DNA of 64,000 bases. It comes from Sphingomonas sp. SORGH_AS_0950. GTDB lineage: Bacteria; Pseudomonadota; Alphaproteobacteria; Sphingomonadales; Sphingomonadaceae. Below, in pieces: positions 9,707-18,599 of the stretch. The stretch lies in the NCBI RefSeq assembly GCF_030818415.1, contig NZ_JAUTAE010000001.1:436501-500500 (forward strand), in the 5' to 3' direction. Below the pieces are notes generated by a model that worked only from the letters and a program-made list of their open reading frames with translations, was not told the DNA's origin and made no database searches. A program made the translations under genes and the position numbers. Position 1 is the first letter of the stretch. Each line of letters begins with the position of its first letter.

Positions 9707-10582
9707 TCAGGAGATCGGGACGCCGCCAGTGACGGCGACGACGTTGCCGGACATGTAGCTGCCCTCGGCCGACGCGAGCAGCACATAGGCGGGGGCCAGT
9801 TCGCCCGGCTGTCCGGCGCGCCTGATCGGCGTGTCATGGCCGAGCGTCTCCAACTCCTGCGGCGATTTGGCGATCGGCTGGATGGGTGTCCAGATCGGGC
9901 CGGGCGCCACCGCGTTCACGCGAATGCCGTCGCCCGCCAGAAGGTTGGAAAGCCCTACCGTCAGGCTTGATATCGCGCCCTTGGTCGCGGCATAGACGAT
10001 CATCGTCTTGTTCGCGATCTTGGCCTGCTCGCTGGTCGTGTTGATGATCGCCGAGCCTGGCTTCATGTGCGGCGCGGCCGCCTTGGCGAGACGGATCATC
10101 GCAAAGACATTGGCGGCGAAGGCGTCCTGCATCTCGTCATCGTCGATGCTGTCCAGCCCCTCGTTCATGGTCTGGGCGGCGGCGTTGTTGACGAGGATAT
10201 CCAGCCCGCCCAGCTCGGTGACGGTGCGTTCGACCAGGCTGGCGCAATGATCCCGGTCGCGGATGTCGCCGGGCAGCAACAGGCAACGCCGTCCCGCCTT
10301 TTCGACCCAGCGGCGCGTTTCCTCCGCATCGGCCTGTTCGTCGGCCAGGTAGGAAATGGCGATGTCGGCCCCCTCGCGGGCATAGGCGATGGCGACGGCC
10401 CGGCCGATGCCTGAGTCTCCGCCAGTGATGAGCGCGATCCGGTCCGTGAGCAGCCCCTTGCCGACATAGCTCCCCTCGCCATGATCGGGCTTGGTGCGCA
10501 TCGCGGTGGTCAGGCCGGGGCTGGGCTGGTGCGGCTCGTCGGGAAAATGCGTCGGCTGGCTGGTGCGGGGATCGTCGGTCAT
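9707..10582 (-). CDS. SDR family oxidoreductase
   Basis: A 291-residue short-chain dehydrogenase. The Rossmann dinucleotide motif TGGDSGIG, the structural NNAA motif and the catalytic YAATK (Tyr-x-x-x-Lys) are all present, with a preceding serine in INTTS. The ~40-residue N-terminal extension (TSQPTHFPDEPHQPSPG) is typical of the YghA/YhdF (general stress protein 39) subgroup, which is associated with stress and glucose/ribitol-type dehydrogenases. The natural substrate cannot be read from the sequence. It is divergent from the M14 peptidase gene. Confidence 0.9.
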   Translation of the reverse strand: MTDDPRTSQPTHFPDEPHQPSPGLTTAMRTKPDHGEGSYVGKGLLTDRIALITGGDSGIGRAVAIAYAREGADIAISYLADEQADAEETRRWVEKAGRRCLLLPGDIRDRDHCASLVERTVTELGGLDILVNNAAAQTMNEGLDSIDDDEMQDAFAANVFAMIRLAKAAAPHMKPGSAIINTTSEQAKIANKTMIVYAATKGAISSLTVGLSNLLAGDGIRVNAVAPGPIWTPIQPIAKSPQELETLGHDTPIRRAGQPGELAPAYVLLASAEGSYMSGNVVAVTGGVPIS

Positions 10583-10702
10583 GTCGGTTCCTGCTGAAAG
10601 GGATCAGCAGCAAACGGCTCACCCGGAATAACGTGCCGGAGCATCGCCATTCCCGGCTTAAGTCGAGTTTTGCCAGACCGACCAACGGGATGCATAGGAA
10701 AC

Positions 10703-10714
10703 GATATATTGTCT
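10703..10714 (+). promoter_or_regulatory. 12-mer shared with the ABC operon promoter region
   Basis: GATATATTGTCT lies 64-75 nt upstream of the peptidase start. The identical 12-mer, in the same orientation relative to transcription, lies 52-63 nt upstream of the ABC ATPase start (16101-16112). It may be a -10 region (TATATT) or a shared operator. Confidence 0.45.
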
Positions 10715-10777
10715 TATCGGCGAGGATGCGCCAGCAGGCGGCCTTCCACGCCATCGGTGATGGCGGACGACAGGACC

Positions 10778-12610
10778 ATGATCGTGAACCACTCTCGCCT
10801 TGATATCCTTCATGCCCTGCGCGCGGGCACCATGTTTGGCCTGATCGCCATGACGCCGCTTCCCGCTCTGGCGGAGCAGGTCGGGTCGGACGATCTGTCC
10901 GCCAGGATCCTGCCGCCGACGATGCCGTGGAAGGGCGCGAGCGAGCGGCTGATCGTCGCGGCGGACGACCCCTGGATCACCCCGGCCGAGGCCGCCGCCT
11001 TCCGCACCACGCCGCGCTATGCCGAGGTCCGCGCATGGCTGGAACGGCTCGACGCGGCATCGCCGCTGATTTCCGTGCAGAGCTTCGGCCGCACGACCGA
11101 GGGGCGCGAGATGATCTATGTCCGCGCCAGCAAGGGCGGGCCCGGCAAGCCGGTCGTGCTGATCCAGGGCGGCATCCATTCGGGCGAGATCGACGGCAAG
11201 GATGCCGGGCTGATGCTGCTGCGCGACATCGCGTTGCGCGGCAAGGACAGCCTGCTCGACACGGTCGATCTGGTGTTCGTGCCGATCTACAATATCGACG
11301 GCCACGAACAGCGCAGCGCGTACAACTATCCGCATATTCGCGGCCCGGCCGAAAAGGGCCGCGATGCGAATGCGCGCGATATCGACCTCAACCGTGATTA
11401 TGCCAAGCTCGACGCGCCGGAGTCGCGCGCGATGATCGGCCTGATCCGCGCGTTCGACCCGATCCTCTATATCGACTGCCATGTCAGCGAAGGCTTCGAC
11501 ATGCAGTATGACGTGACCTTCACCTATGCAGGCTGGGGTAAATATGCGCGGCATCGTGCGACGGCCGGGTGGTTGGAGAAGCGCTTCGGCCCGGCCGTGT
11601 CGCAGGCGCTGACGGCCGCAGGGCATGTTCCGACCATCTATCCCAGCCCCATCGACACGCGCCAGCCCGACAAGGGCATACGCTACAGCCCCGAAGGGCC
11701 GCGCTATTCGACGGGCTATGGCGACTTCATCGGCATGCCGACGGTGCTGGTCGAGAACCACATGCTGAAGCCCTATCGTCGGCGGGTGCTGGGCACCTAT
11801 GTGCTGATGGAGGCCGCTCTGAGGATCGCCGGGACCGATGCCGCCCGCATCGCCGCCGCCAAGGCCGAGGACCGGGCCAGCCGCCCGGCCGAACTCCTGA
11901 CCCGCTGGCAGCCTGCGCCCAAGCCGATCGGATGGGTGGAGGATTTCAAGGGCGTGGCGTTCGACACCTATCTGTCACCCGCCTCGGGCCGCCGGGAGCA
12001 GCGCTGGCTGGGCAAGCCCATCTCCTTTCGCATGCCGATCATCGGCCAGCAGCCGGTCGAGACGGTCCGCCTGCCCAAAGCCTGGTGGGTGCCGCCCGCG
12101 CAGACCGAGGTGATCGACCGCCTGCGCCTGCACGGCATCGCGTTCGAGACGATCGCCACGCCCCGCACGCTGACGGTCGATAGGGTCCGGCTGATCGATC
12201 CCAAGGTGACGCAGCCCAAGGAGGGCCGCTATCCGATCACCGCGCGCTTCGAGCATCTACGGGCCGAACAGGCCATGCCCGCGGGCAGCGTGCGAGTGCC
12301 CGCCGACCAGCCACTCGGCCTGCTGGCCGCCGCGCTGCTGGAGCCGGAGAGCCAGGATTCCTTCCTGGCCTGGGGCTTCTTTCCCGAGATGCTGGCACCG
12401 GCGCCGGATACCGACGCCTTCGTCCTCGCCAGGCTGGGCGAACATGTCCTGGCGACCCAGCCCGAGGTGAAGGCCGCGTTCGAGACCAGGCTGCGCGACG
12501 AACCGGGCTTTGCCGCCGACCCCGATGCGCGGCTGGCCTGGCTCTATGCGCAGGCCGGGCCGGGGCACCCCCATGTCCTGCAATATCCGGTGGCGCGGGA
12601 AGTGGACTGA
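10778..12610 (+). CDS. secreted M14-family zinc carboxypeptidase
   Basis: A metallopeptidase of about 610 residues, predicted to act in the periplasm or outside the cell. A signal peptide ends near PLPALA. Zinc ligands are visible as HSGE (H134, E137) and the later histidine in DCHVSEG (H235), with the substrate-binding region DIDLNRDYAK between them; these are M14 carboxypeptidase features. The start at 10778 places the signal peptide at the N-terminus; in-frame codons upstream (10670, 10760) are less likely. It is convergent with an ABC operon, leaving only 3 nt between the stops, and shares a 12-mer upstream element with it. The peptide substrate is unknown. Confidence 0.88.
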   Translation: MIVNHSRLDILHALRAGTMFGLIAMTPLPALAEQVGSDDLSARILPPTMPWKGASERLIVAADDPWITPAEAAAFRTTPRYAEVRAWLERLDAASPLISVQSFGRTTEGREMIYVRASKGGPGKPVVLIQGGIHSGEIDGKDAGLMLLRDIALRGKDSLLDTVDLVFVPIYNIDGHEQRSAYNYPHIRGPAEKGRDANARDIDLNRDYAKLDAPESRAMIGLIRAFDPILYIDCHVSEGFDMQYDVTFTYAGWGKYARHRATAGWLEKRFGPAVSQALTAAGHVPTIYPSPIDTRQPDKGIRYSPEGPRYSTGYGDFIGMPTVLVENHMLKPYRRRVLGTYVLMEAALRIAGTDAARIAAAKAEDRASRPAELLTRWQPAPKPIGWVEDFKGVAFDTYLSPASGRREQRWLGKPISFRMPIIGQQPVETVRLPKAWWVPPAQTEVIDRLRLHGIAFETIATPRTLTVDRVRLIDPKVTQPKEGRYPITARFEHLRAEQAMPAGSVRVPADQPLGLLAAALLEPESQDSFLAWGFFPEMLAPAPDTDAFVLARLGEHVLATQPEVKAAFETRLRDEPGFAADPDARLAWLYAQAGPGHPHVLQYPVAREVD

Positions 12611-12613
12611 GGC

Positions 12614-13876
12614 TCAGCCTCCCGCCCGGTCGTCGAACCGGGGCGCGCGCCGGAACTCGTCCCGGCCGAACGGCCGGTCGTAGAAGACATAGCCGTAATA
12701 GAAGGATCGCAGACGGGCATGAAAGGCGCGGATGCGATCCTGATAGGCCAGCTGCGCGGTCAGGTCGGTCCGTGCCAGCCGGGTGAGCAGCGCCTGCACC
12801 CCGACCGAGGGCAACACCCAGCCAAAGGCGCGGCCCGCCCGGTCGCGCCGTTCCAGCGCGGCGCGATAGGCCCGCACCTTGGGCGCGACGCTCTCGTCGC
12901 CATTCTGGTGGAAGGCGAGATACCATTTATAGTGGAAGTCGCTCCCCAGCGGCGGGGAGTCCGCCAATTCGGGATGCGTGGCATAGAAGCGGCGCATCGT
13001 CGCCTCGCGCGGAATGTCCCAGGCATGGTTGACGACCTCGCGTTGCGCGAGCGCGATCTCGGCACCCTGTCCGACCGGAATGGCGCGATCGATGACGACA
13101 TTGCCGAGCGTCGGCACGATCAGCACCAGCACCAGCCAGGCAGCCGCCAGCGTCGCGGCATTGGCGACCGAACTCCACCGCAACCGCCCGACCAGCGCGG
13201 CCAGGCCGATCCAGAACAGCAGATAGGCGACGATCACGCCCAGCACGAGCAGGACGACGTCGATCGCGACCCCCTCGACCGCCGCCGCCACCGCGAACGG
13301 CAGGCCGAGCGCGGCCCATAGCAGGATCAGGCGCAACCCGGTCCTCCGCCGCCATAGCGCTGCACCACCGCGCGGCAACGCGTCGAGCATGCGCTGCCGC
13401 CCGGCCTCCCGCTCGCCCGACACCAGATCGTGGAACAGCGCGATCACGAACAGCGGGGCAAGGAACACCAGCACGAAGGCAAAGTCGAACCGGCCGGGCA
13501 GGGCGACCTCGGGATTGAAGGTGTCGCCGTCATAGATCTGCGCTTCCAGCCCCAGCGCGCGGACGCGCAGGATGTAGGGCGCGACGTCGCGCATGCCCAG
13601 CGCCGAGAAAGCCAGCGGCGCGGGCGCGTCCCAGGTGGCGTGAAAGCTGTAATAGGCCGCGCTTCCGGCGTCCCTGGTCCGGACGACATAGTCGGCGACC
13701 GCGCCGATATCCTCGGCCTGGGCGGGCGGAATGGCGGCGATGGCGGCCCGCTGGCGAGCGACCTCGGCCATGCCCGTCCCCAGCGCGGCGATGGTCAACA
13801 GCGCGAGCAGCGCCAGCGCGAGGACGCTCAGCCGCTGGCGCTGCAACAAGCGAAGTTCGTGCCGCCACAAGGTCAT
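12614..13876 (-). CDS. ABC-2-type permease, DUF3526-like (second subunit)
   Basis: A 420-residue inner-membrane protein with an N-terminal membrane helix (LSVLALALLALLTIAALG), a large extracytoplasmic segment, and a cluster of helices around residues 150-290. The organisation fits the ABC-2 permeases with large periplasmic domains annotated DUF3526. The ATG at 13876 overlaps the upstream permease stop by 4 nt. It is the last gene of a three-gene ABC operon. Such systems are usually exporters or envelope-maintenance transporters; the substrate is not deducible. Confidence 0.82.
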   Translation of the reverse strand: MTLWRHELRLLQRQRLSVLALALLALLTIAALGTGMAEVARQRAAIAAIPPAQAEDIGAVADYVVRTRDAGSAAYYSFHATWDAPAPLAFSALGMRDVAPYILRVRALGLEAQIYDGDTFNPEVALPGRFDFAFVLVFLAPLFVIALFHDLVSGEREAGRQRMLDALPRGGAALWRRRTGLRLILLWAALGLPFAVAAAVEGVAIDVVLLVLGVIVAYLLFWIGLAALVGRLRWSSVANAATLAAAWLVLVLIVPTLGNVVIDRAIPVGQGAEIALAQREVVNHAWDIPREATMRRFYATHPELADSPPLGSDFHYKWYLAFHQNGDESVAPKVRAYRAALERRDRAGRAFGWVLPSVGVQALLTRLARTDLTAQLAYQDRIRAFHARLRSFYYGYVFYDRPFGRDEFRRAPRFDDRAGG

Positions 13877-15312
13877 CGGCGCGCTCCCAGTCGGCGGGTG
13901 GCCAGCCCCAGCAAGGCCAGGGCGGCGATCAGCCACAGGCTCAATATGGCGAGGCCGGGCAGCGCGGCGCGTGCCAGCGTCGCATCGGTGGGGGCGATGA
14001 AATGGAAATCGGGGATCGCCCGCCAATGCGCGCCACCGATCCGCTTGCGCCGGTCGGCCCCCGCATCGGTGGCGGTATCGTCGGCATAGCTGACATCCTG
14101 CGCCTGCATCCGGTTCAGCCGCTGGACCAGCGCATAGCGATAGACCTCGGCCTGTTCGAGGAACCGGCGATGCGCGGCGAAGTCGGTGCCGGCCGCCGCC
14201 ATCGACAGTCCGCGCAGCGCGATGGCGGGGCTGAGCAGTCCGGCGGCGTTCACCAGTCCATTCTGCCGGGCCTGCGCGGCGAAGCTCTGCGCGGCATAGC
14301 GGTCGAACAGTTCGGAGGTCAGCCGCTCCCCCTCCAGCGCGAGCAGCCCCTTATAGTTGACCGGCAGATCCTCGACCCGCTTGACATGGTAGCGATCGAG
14401 CAGCGCCTGCTTGAACTGCGCGAAATGGGGATCGTCGGGATTGTGGCTGTCCCCCATGCGCCGCAGGTCGCGCCCGATGGCGACATCGGTCTGCAGGCGG
14501 TTCTGCAAGGGCACGGCCCCGCTCGCCAGGTCGGGCACGGCACGGGGCAGCAGCACCGTGGTCACCGCCCACAAGGCGACCAGCACCAGCAACGCATCGC
14601 GGCTGCGGCGGACCCAGGCCGAGACGAGCAGGATCAGCACGACCCACAGGCCCAGATAGAGCAGATAGCCCAGCGCGATCACCAGCATCGGCAGGCCCAG
14701 CGCGCCCGGCTGTCCGGCGATGACCAGCAGGCCGAGCATCGCCGGTGCGGCGGCGGCAAGCGCCACGCCGCCCAGCGCGAGCAGCTTGCCCGCCACCACC
14801 TGTCGCCGCGACGCCCCCTGCAACATCAGCAGGCGCAGCGTGCCGCGCTCCGTCTCGCGCGCCAGACTGCCGAACCCGAGGAAGATCAGCAGCAGCGGGG
14901 CGACGATCTGAAGCACGAAGGCCGGGGTCAGCTGGCCGAAGCGGATCAGCAGCGAGCTTTGCCGGACATCGCCGAAATTCGGGCTATTCTGTCGATGGCC
15001 CTCCAGGAACATGCTGTTGCCGGTAAAGGCGTCGACACCCGGATCGAACGCCGCGAGCGGGCTGAGCGGACGAAAGATGAAATGGCCATAATGGACCATC
15101 CGGTGCGGATGCCGGTCGGGCTGCGCGTCGAAGGCGTGTTCGGCCTCATGCTGATGCCGCTCGCGCAGTTCGGCGACGCCGCGCTGGTGCGACCAGCTGC
15201 TCGCGACCGCCACCAGGGTCAGCAGCACGATCAGCGCAAAGGCGATCAGGGCGACACGGTTGCGCAGCATCAGCCGCAATTCGTCGCGTGCGATCAGGCG
15301 GACGATCCTCAT
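13873..15312 (-). CDS. ABC-2-type permease, DUF3526-like (first subunit)
   Basis: A 479-residue inner-membrane permease. It has an N-terminal helix (NRVALIAFALIVLLTLVAVA), a periplasmic region of about 130 residues, then helices at ~135-285 including FVLQIVAPLLLIFLGFGSLA followed by the coupling segment ARETERGTLRLLMLQGASR, and a last helix near the C-terminus. That E-x-G-T region is the typical ABC-2 contact with the ATPase. It overlaps the ATPase gene upstream and the second permease downstream by 4 nt each, so all three are translated as a unit. Confidence 0.85.
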   Translation of the reverse strand: MRIVRLIARDELRLMLRNRVALIAFALIVLLTLVAVASSWSHQRGVAELRERHQHEAEHAFDAQPDRHPHRMVHYGHFIFRPLSPLAAFDPGVDAFTGNSMFLEGHRQNSPNFGDVRQSSLLIRFGQLTPAFVLQIVAPLLLIFLGFGSLARETERGTLRLLMLQGASRRQVVAGKLLALGGVALAAAAPAMLGLLVIAGQPGALGLPMLVIALGYLLYLGLWVVLILLVSAWVRRSRDALLVLVALWAVTTVLLPRAVPDLASGAVPLQNRLQTDVAIGRDLRRMGDSHNPDDPHFAQFKQALLDRYHVKRVEDLPVNYKGLLALEGERLTSELFDRYAAQSFAAQARQNGLVNAAGLLSPAIALRGLSMAAAGTDFAAHRRFLEQAEVYRYALVQRLNRMQAQDVSYADDTATDAGADRRKRIGGAHWRAIPDFHFIAPTDATLARAALPGLAILSLWLIAALALLGLATRRLGARR

Positions 15313-16049
15313 GCCGCGATCCGTTCCCCGCTCACCTGGAACCGGGCATGGAGCGCGCGCACGTCGAACCGGTCCGGCCCGTTCGCCGTCACCCGGTGGG
15401 TGACCCGACCGGCCTCCAGAAAAGCGATGTCGTCGGCGACATCGGCGGCGCTCAGCAGATCGTGCGTCACCATCAGCACGGCGGTGCCGCGTTCGCGCAC
15501 GGCCGACACCAGCGCGTTGAAATCCGCCGTGGCGCGCGGATCGAGCCCGGAGGTCGGCTCGTCGAGCAGCAGGACGGGGACGGCGCGGAGCAGCGCCACG
15601 GCGATCGCCACCTTCTGCCGCATGCCCTTGGAGAAACCGACCAGCCGCTGGTCCCAGGCGCGCTCCTGCAACCCGGCGGCCCGCAACGCCTCGACGATCG
15701 CGTCGCGACCCTGCCGCTCGCCGCTCAGCGCCAACAGGTAATCGGCATTCTCGATGGCCGAGAGATGCTCGTAGAGCGCGACATTCTCGGGCAGATAGGC
15801 GATGTGGCGACGCGCCGCGTCGGGGGCCGTGCCGGGATCGACGCCGCACACCGCGATCCGCCCCGATTGCGCGCGCGTAAAGCCGAGCAGGGTGGACAGG
15901 GTGGTCGACTTGCCCGCGCCATTGCCGCCCAGCAACGCGGTGATGCTGCCCGATCCCACGGCCAGGGACAGCCCGTCGAGAACGCGATGATCGCCATAGG
16001 CGACCGACAGGTCCTCGATCAGGATCGGGGCGGATGGTGGGAGCGACAT
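15309..16049 (-). CDS. ABC transporter ATP-binding protein
   Basis: A 246-residue cytoplasmic ATPase. Walker A GGNGAGKST, the Q-loop-region LPENVALYEHLS, signature FSKGMRQKV, Walker B VLLLDEPTSGLD and switch histidine in VTHD are all present. It belongs to the single-domain class that pairs with two ABC-2 permeases (NosF/CcmA-like). The start at 16049 follows a GAGGT ribosome-binding site. It is first in the operon, and the GATATATTGTCT element lies upstream. Confidence 0.93.
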   Translation of the reverse strand: MSLPPSAPILIEDLSVAYGDHRVLDGLSLAVGSGSITALLGGNGAGKSTTLSTLLGFTRAQSGRIAVCGVDPGTAPDAARRHIAYLPENVALYEHLSAIENADYLLALSGERQGRDAIVEALRAAGLQERAWDQRLVGFSKGMRQKVAIAVALLRAVPVLLLDEPTSGLDPRATADFNALVSAVRERGTAVLMVTHDLLSAADVADDIAFLEAGRVTHRVTANGPDRFDVRALHARFQVSGERIAA

Positions 16050-16100
16050 GGATACCTCGATGCTCGGATGTCCGGCACCTGTGCACCATGCGCGTGGCAG

Positions 16101-16112
16101 AGACAATATATC
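16101..16112 (-). promoter_or_regulatory. 12-mer shared with the M14 peptidase promoter region
   Basis: Reads GATATATTGTCT on the minus strand, in the direction of the ABC operon, 52-63 nt before its first start codon. It is identical to 10703-10714 before the convergent M14 peptidase. Confidence 0.45.
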
Positions 16113-16180
16113 ATGAAAAATCGGTCATGCAGCGCGTCCTGGCGCGCGCGGCCATGCCGTCGGTAACGTTGGGCAAGGAG

Positions 16181-16214
16181 CCGCCGGCATCCCGTGTCGC
16201 GGGGATGCCGGCGG
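16181..16214 (-). terminator. strong hairpin after the TauD operon
   Basis: Thirteen-bp arms CCGCCGGCATCCC and GGGATGCCGGCGG with an 8-nt loop lie just beyond the TauD stop. The helix is long and GC-rich, but no T-tract follows on the minus strand. A termination or 3'-stabilising role is inferred. Confidence 0.6.
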
Positions 16215-16220
16215 AAGGGA

Positions 16221-17156
16221 TCACTCGGCGGCTTCGAGCAGTCGCTCGGGCTTCAGCGCGCGGCTAGAGCCGCCGTCGACCGCGACCGGCACCGATCCGG
16301 CGATCGTCGCGCGGCGCAGGTGGCGCTTCTGTCTGCCGAAATCCGCGATCGCACGGTGCTGGGTCGCACGATTGTCCCAGATCGCCACATCGCCCGGTTG
16401 CCAGCGCCATCGGACGGTGTTTTCCGGTTTGGTGATCTGATCCTGTAGGATCTGGAACACCCGGTTGGAATCGTCACGGCTCAGTCCGACGAAGCTCTTG
16501 ACGAAATTGCCCAGCAGAAGCGCCTTTTCGCCCGTCACCGGATGGACGTGCACCACCGGATGTTCGGTCTCATAGACGGTGGAGGCGAATATCTCGCGGT
16601 GGCGGCGGATCGCCTCCGACGATGCCTCGGGGCTGGCGGTGGCATAGTCATAGGCATTGGTGTGGACCGCGCGCAGGTCGTGGACCAGGGCCTTGAGCGG
16701 GGCGGACAGACCTTCATAGGCGGCGACGGCATTCGCCCAGAGCGTGTCGCCGCCCGCCGGCGGGATCACCAGCGCGCGCAGGATCGACGCGGCGGGGAAG
16801 GCGGGCAGGAAGGTGATGTCGGTATGCCATTGCGACGCCGCCTCGCCCTCGCGCGAGTTGAGTTCGAGCAGGAAGCGCGATCCTTCCGCCACCGGGACGG
16901 TCGGATGCGCCAGCGGTTCGCCGAGCCGGGCGGCAAAGGCCTCGTGCGCTTCGTCGTCCAGCTGGGTCTGGCCGCGGAAGAAGATCACCTTGTGGCGGCC
17001 GAGCGCCCGTTTGATCGCATCGACGGTCAGGTCGTCCAGGTCGCCGGACAGGGCGACGCCCCGGATCTCCGCGCCGATCCGCCCGGCGACGGGGACGATG
17101 TCGAGCGGGCTCTGCGCGTCGGCGGCGTTATCGAATTGGTGTTGGATCACGGTCAT
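16221..17156 (-). CDS. TauD/TfdA-family 2-oxoglutarate/Fe(II) dioxygenase
   Basis: A 311-residue cytoplasmic dioxygenase. The iron ligands are H111 and D113 (WHTDITF) and H267 (TQHRAI), and R281/R282 can bind 2-oxoglutarate. Family members hydroxylate taurine, alkylsulfonates, alkyl sulfates or aryloxyacids, releasing sulfite or the acid. The ATG at 17156 has an AAGGAG ribosome-binding site 8 nt away; an in-frame GTG three codons earlier overlaps that site. It is the third gene after a TonB receptor and an MFS symporter, so the substrate is probably imported by them. No TauABC/SsuABC genes are in the window, so taurine itself is not established. Confidence 0.9.
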   Translation of the reverse strand: MTVIQHQFDNAADAQSPLDIVPVAGRIGAEIRGVALSGDLDDLTVDAIKRALGRHKVIFFRGQTQLDDEAHEAFAARLGEPLAHPTVPVAEGSRFLLELNSREGEAASQWHTDITFLPAFPAASILRALVIPPAGGDTLWANAVAAYEGLSAPLKALVHDLRAVHTNAYDYATASPEASSEAIRRHREIFASTVYETEHPVVHVHPVTGEKALLLGNFVKSFVGLSRDDSNRVFQILQDQITKPENTVRWRWQPGDVAIWDNRATQHRAIADFGRQKRHLRRATIAGSVPVAVDGGSSRALKPERLLEAAE

Positions 17157-17169
17157 GTCACACACTCCT

Positions 17170-18588
17170 TCAGGCTTCGACGGGAACGGAGGCCGCGCGG
17201 GTGTCGAGCGCGCGGCGGATCGCGGCGTGGCGGGTCTGGTCGAGCGGGAAGTGCCAGATCAGCGCAGCCGAGATGATGTGCGCGGCGGCGGGGCCGAGCG
17301 CGAAGACGTATTTCAGGGCCTCCAGCGCGGCGGGCGCGCTATGCCCTCCGGGCCGGAAACCCACCCAGGCGAGGAGCGGGAGCGCGAGGCCGATGCCGAT
17401 CGCGGGGCCCGCCTTGGACGCCAGGCTGAAGACGGAGAAGAACAGGCCGGTGCGATTGTGCCCCGTCGCCAGTTCATGGGCATCGGCGACGTCCGCGACC
17501 ATCGCGCGCAGCATCAGGTTGCCCGAGCCCTGGGTCAGCCCCTGCGCCACCGCCAGAGCGACCAGCAGCCACAGCGTGTCGGGAAAGACCGCGAGCAGGC
17601 CGATATTGATCGCCGCCTGCACCAGCTCGCCCGTGATCGCCGTCTCGCGCTTGCCCAGCCGCCGCCCGATCGCCAGCCAGAGCGGCCCGGCGACGACGCC
17701 GAAGACGAATTGCAGCAGGTACAGGCCGCTCGCCCATTGCGCCAGACCCATATAGCTGATGCAGAAGAAGGCGATCAGCCCGGCGCGGATCGACTGGCCC
17801 GCGGTCACCGCCAGGTCGGAGGCGAGCACGCGCAGGAGCAGCCTGTCTCGAAAGACGATCGTGGCCGTCCGCCAGAATCCGATGCGGTGATGCGACTGGC
17901 TCGGCAGCGCGGGCTCAGGCAGCGCGGACAGGGTCAGGAGGAGCGTGGGCAACAGCGTCGCCAGGACGAAGGCGCCCGATACATGGAGCTTCGCGTTCGG
18001 CGCAGCCGCGCTTCCTCGATCCATCAGCGTCGGCAGGACCAGGATCAGCAACAGGCCGATCGACCGCAGCACCTGTTGATAGGTCATGATGCGGGTGCGC
18101 TCGTGATAGTCGCCGGACACCTCGCCTGCCCAGGCCCAGGACGGCACTTCGATCATCGTCCATCCGATGGTGTACACGAACAGCGTCGTCGCCAGATAGA
18201 GTGGCCCGGGAGCCGTTGGCGGGAAGAAGAGGGCGATGGACGCCAGCCCGAACAGGAGCCCGCCGCCCGCGATCCAGGGTTTGCGGCGACCGAAACGGGT
18301 GCGGCTGCGGTCGCTCAGGGCACCGACGATCGGATCGGTGACGACGCTCCAAAGGCGGACCAGGAACAGGATGATCCCGAGCGCGGCCAAGGGAATGCCG
18401 TAGTGACTCGCATAGATTTGCGGGACGAAGAGGGCGATCGCCAACTCCGCACCCCAGGCGGGAACCTCCAATGATCCGAAGGCGCTCAGCCGTGCCGCGC
18501 CGTAACGCTGGCGTGGTGCGGCAAGGGGTGCCGCCGGTCGGGACACGGGGTGATCGCGTTCGATTGCGGGCAGGGGAATGCTGGCCAT
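17170..18588 (-). CDS. MFS symporter, GPH (sugar/cation) type
   Basis: A 472-residue inner-membrane carrier with about 12 membrane segments. The loop motif DRSRTRFGRRKPWI after the second or third helix is characteristic of the glycoside-pentoside-hexuronide symporters, which in sphingomonads also carry non-sugar substrates. It is 11 nt downstream of the TonB receptor and 13 nt upstream of the dioxygenase, forming an uptake route of receptor, symporter, enzyme. Confidence 0.88.
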   Translation of the reverse strand: MASIPLPAIERDHPVSRPAAPLAAPRQRYGAARLSAFGSLEVPAWGAELAIALFVPQIYASHYGIPLAALGIILFLVRLWSVVTDPIVGALSDRSRTRFGRRKPWIAGGGLLFGLASIALFFPPTAPGPLYLATTLFVYTIGWTMIEVPSWAWAGEVSGDYHERTRIMTYQQVLRSIGLLLILVLPTLMDRGSAAAPNAKLHVSGAFVLATLLPTLLLTLSALPEPALPSQSHHRIGFWRTATIVFRDRLLLRVLASDLAVTAGQSIRAGLIAFFCISYMGLAQWASGLYLLQFVFGVVAGPLWLAIGRRLGKRETAITGELVQAAINIGLLAVFPDTLWLLVALAVAQGLTQGSGNLMLRAMVADVADAHELATGHNRTGLFFSVFSLASKAGPAIGIGLALPLLAWVGFRPGGHSAPAALEALKYVFALGPAAAHIISAALIWHFPLDQTRHAAIRRALDTRAASVPVEA

Positions 18589-18599
18589 CGCCGTCTCCG

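Noticed and set aside
15313..16089. Extension of the first ABC permease frame upstream over the ATPase gene
   Set aside because: The added part is out of frame with the ATPase and not permease-like; a GTG/ATG start at 15312 within the ATGA overlap fits.
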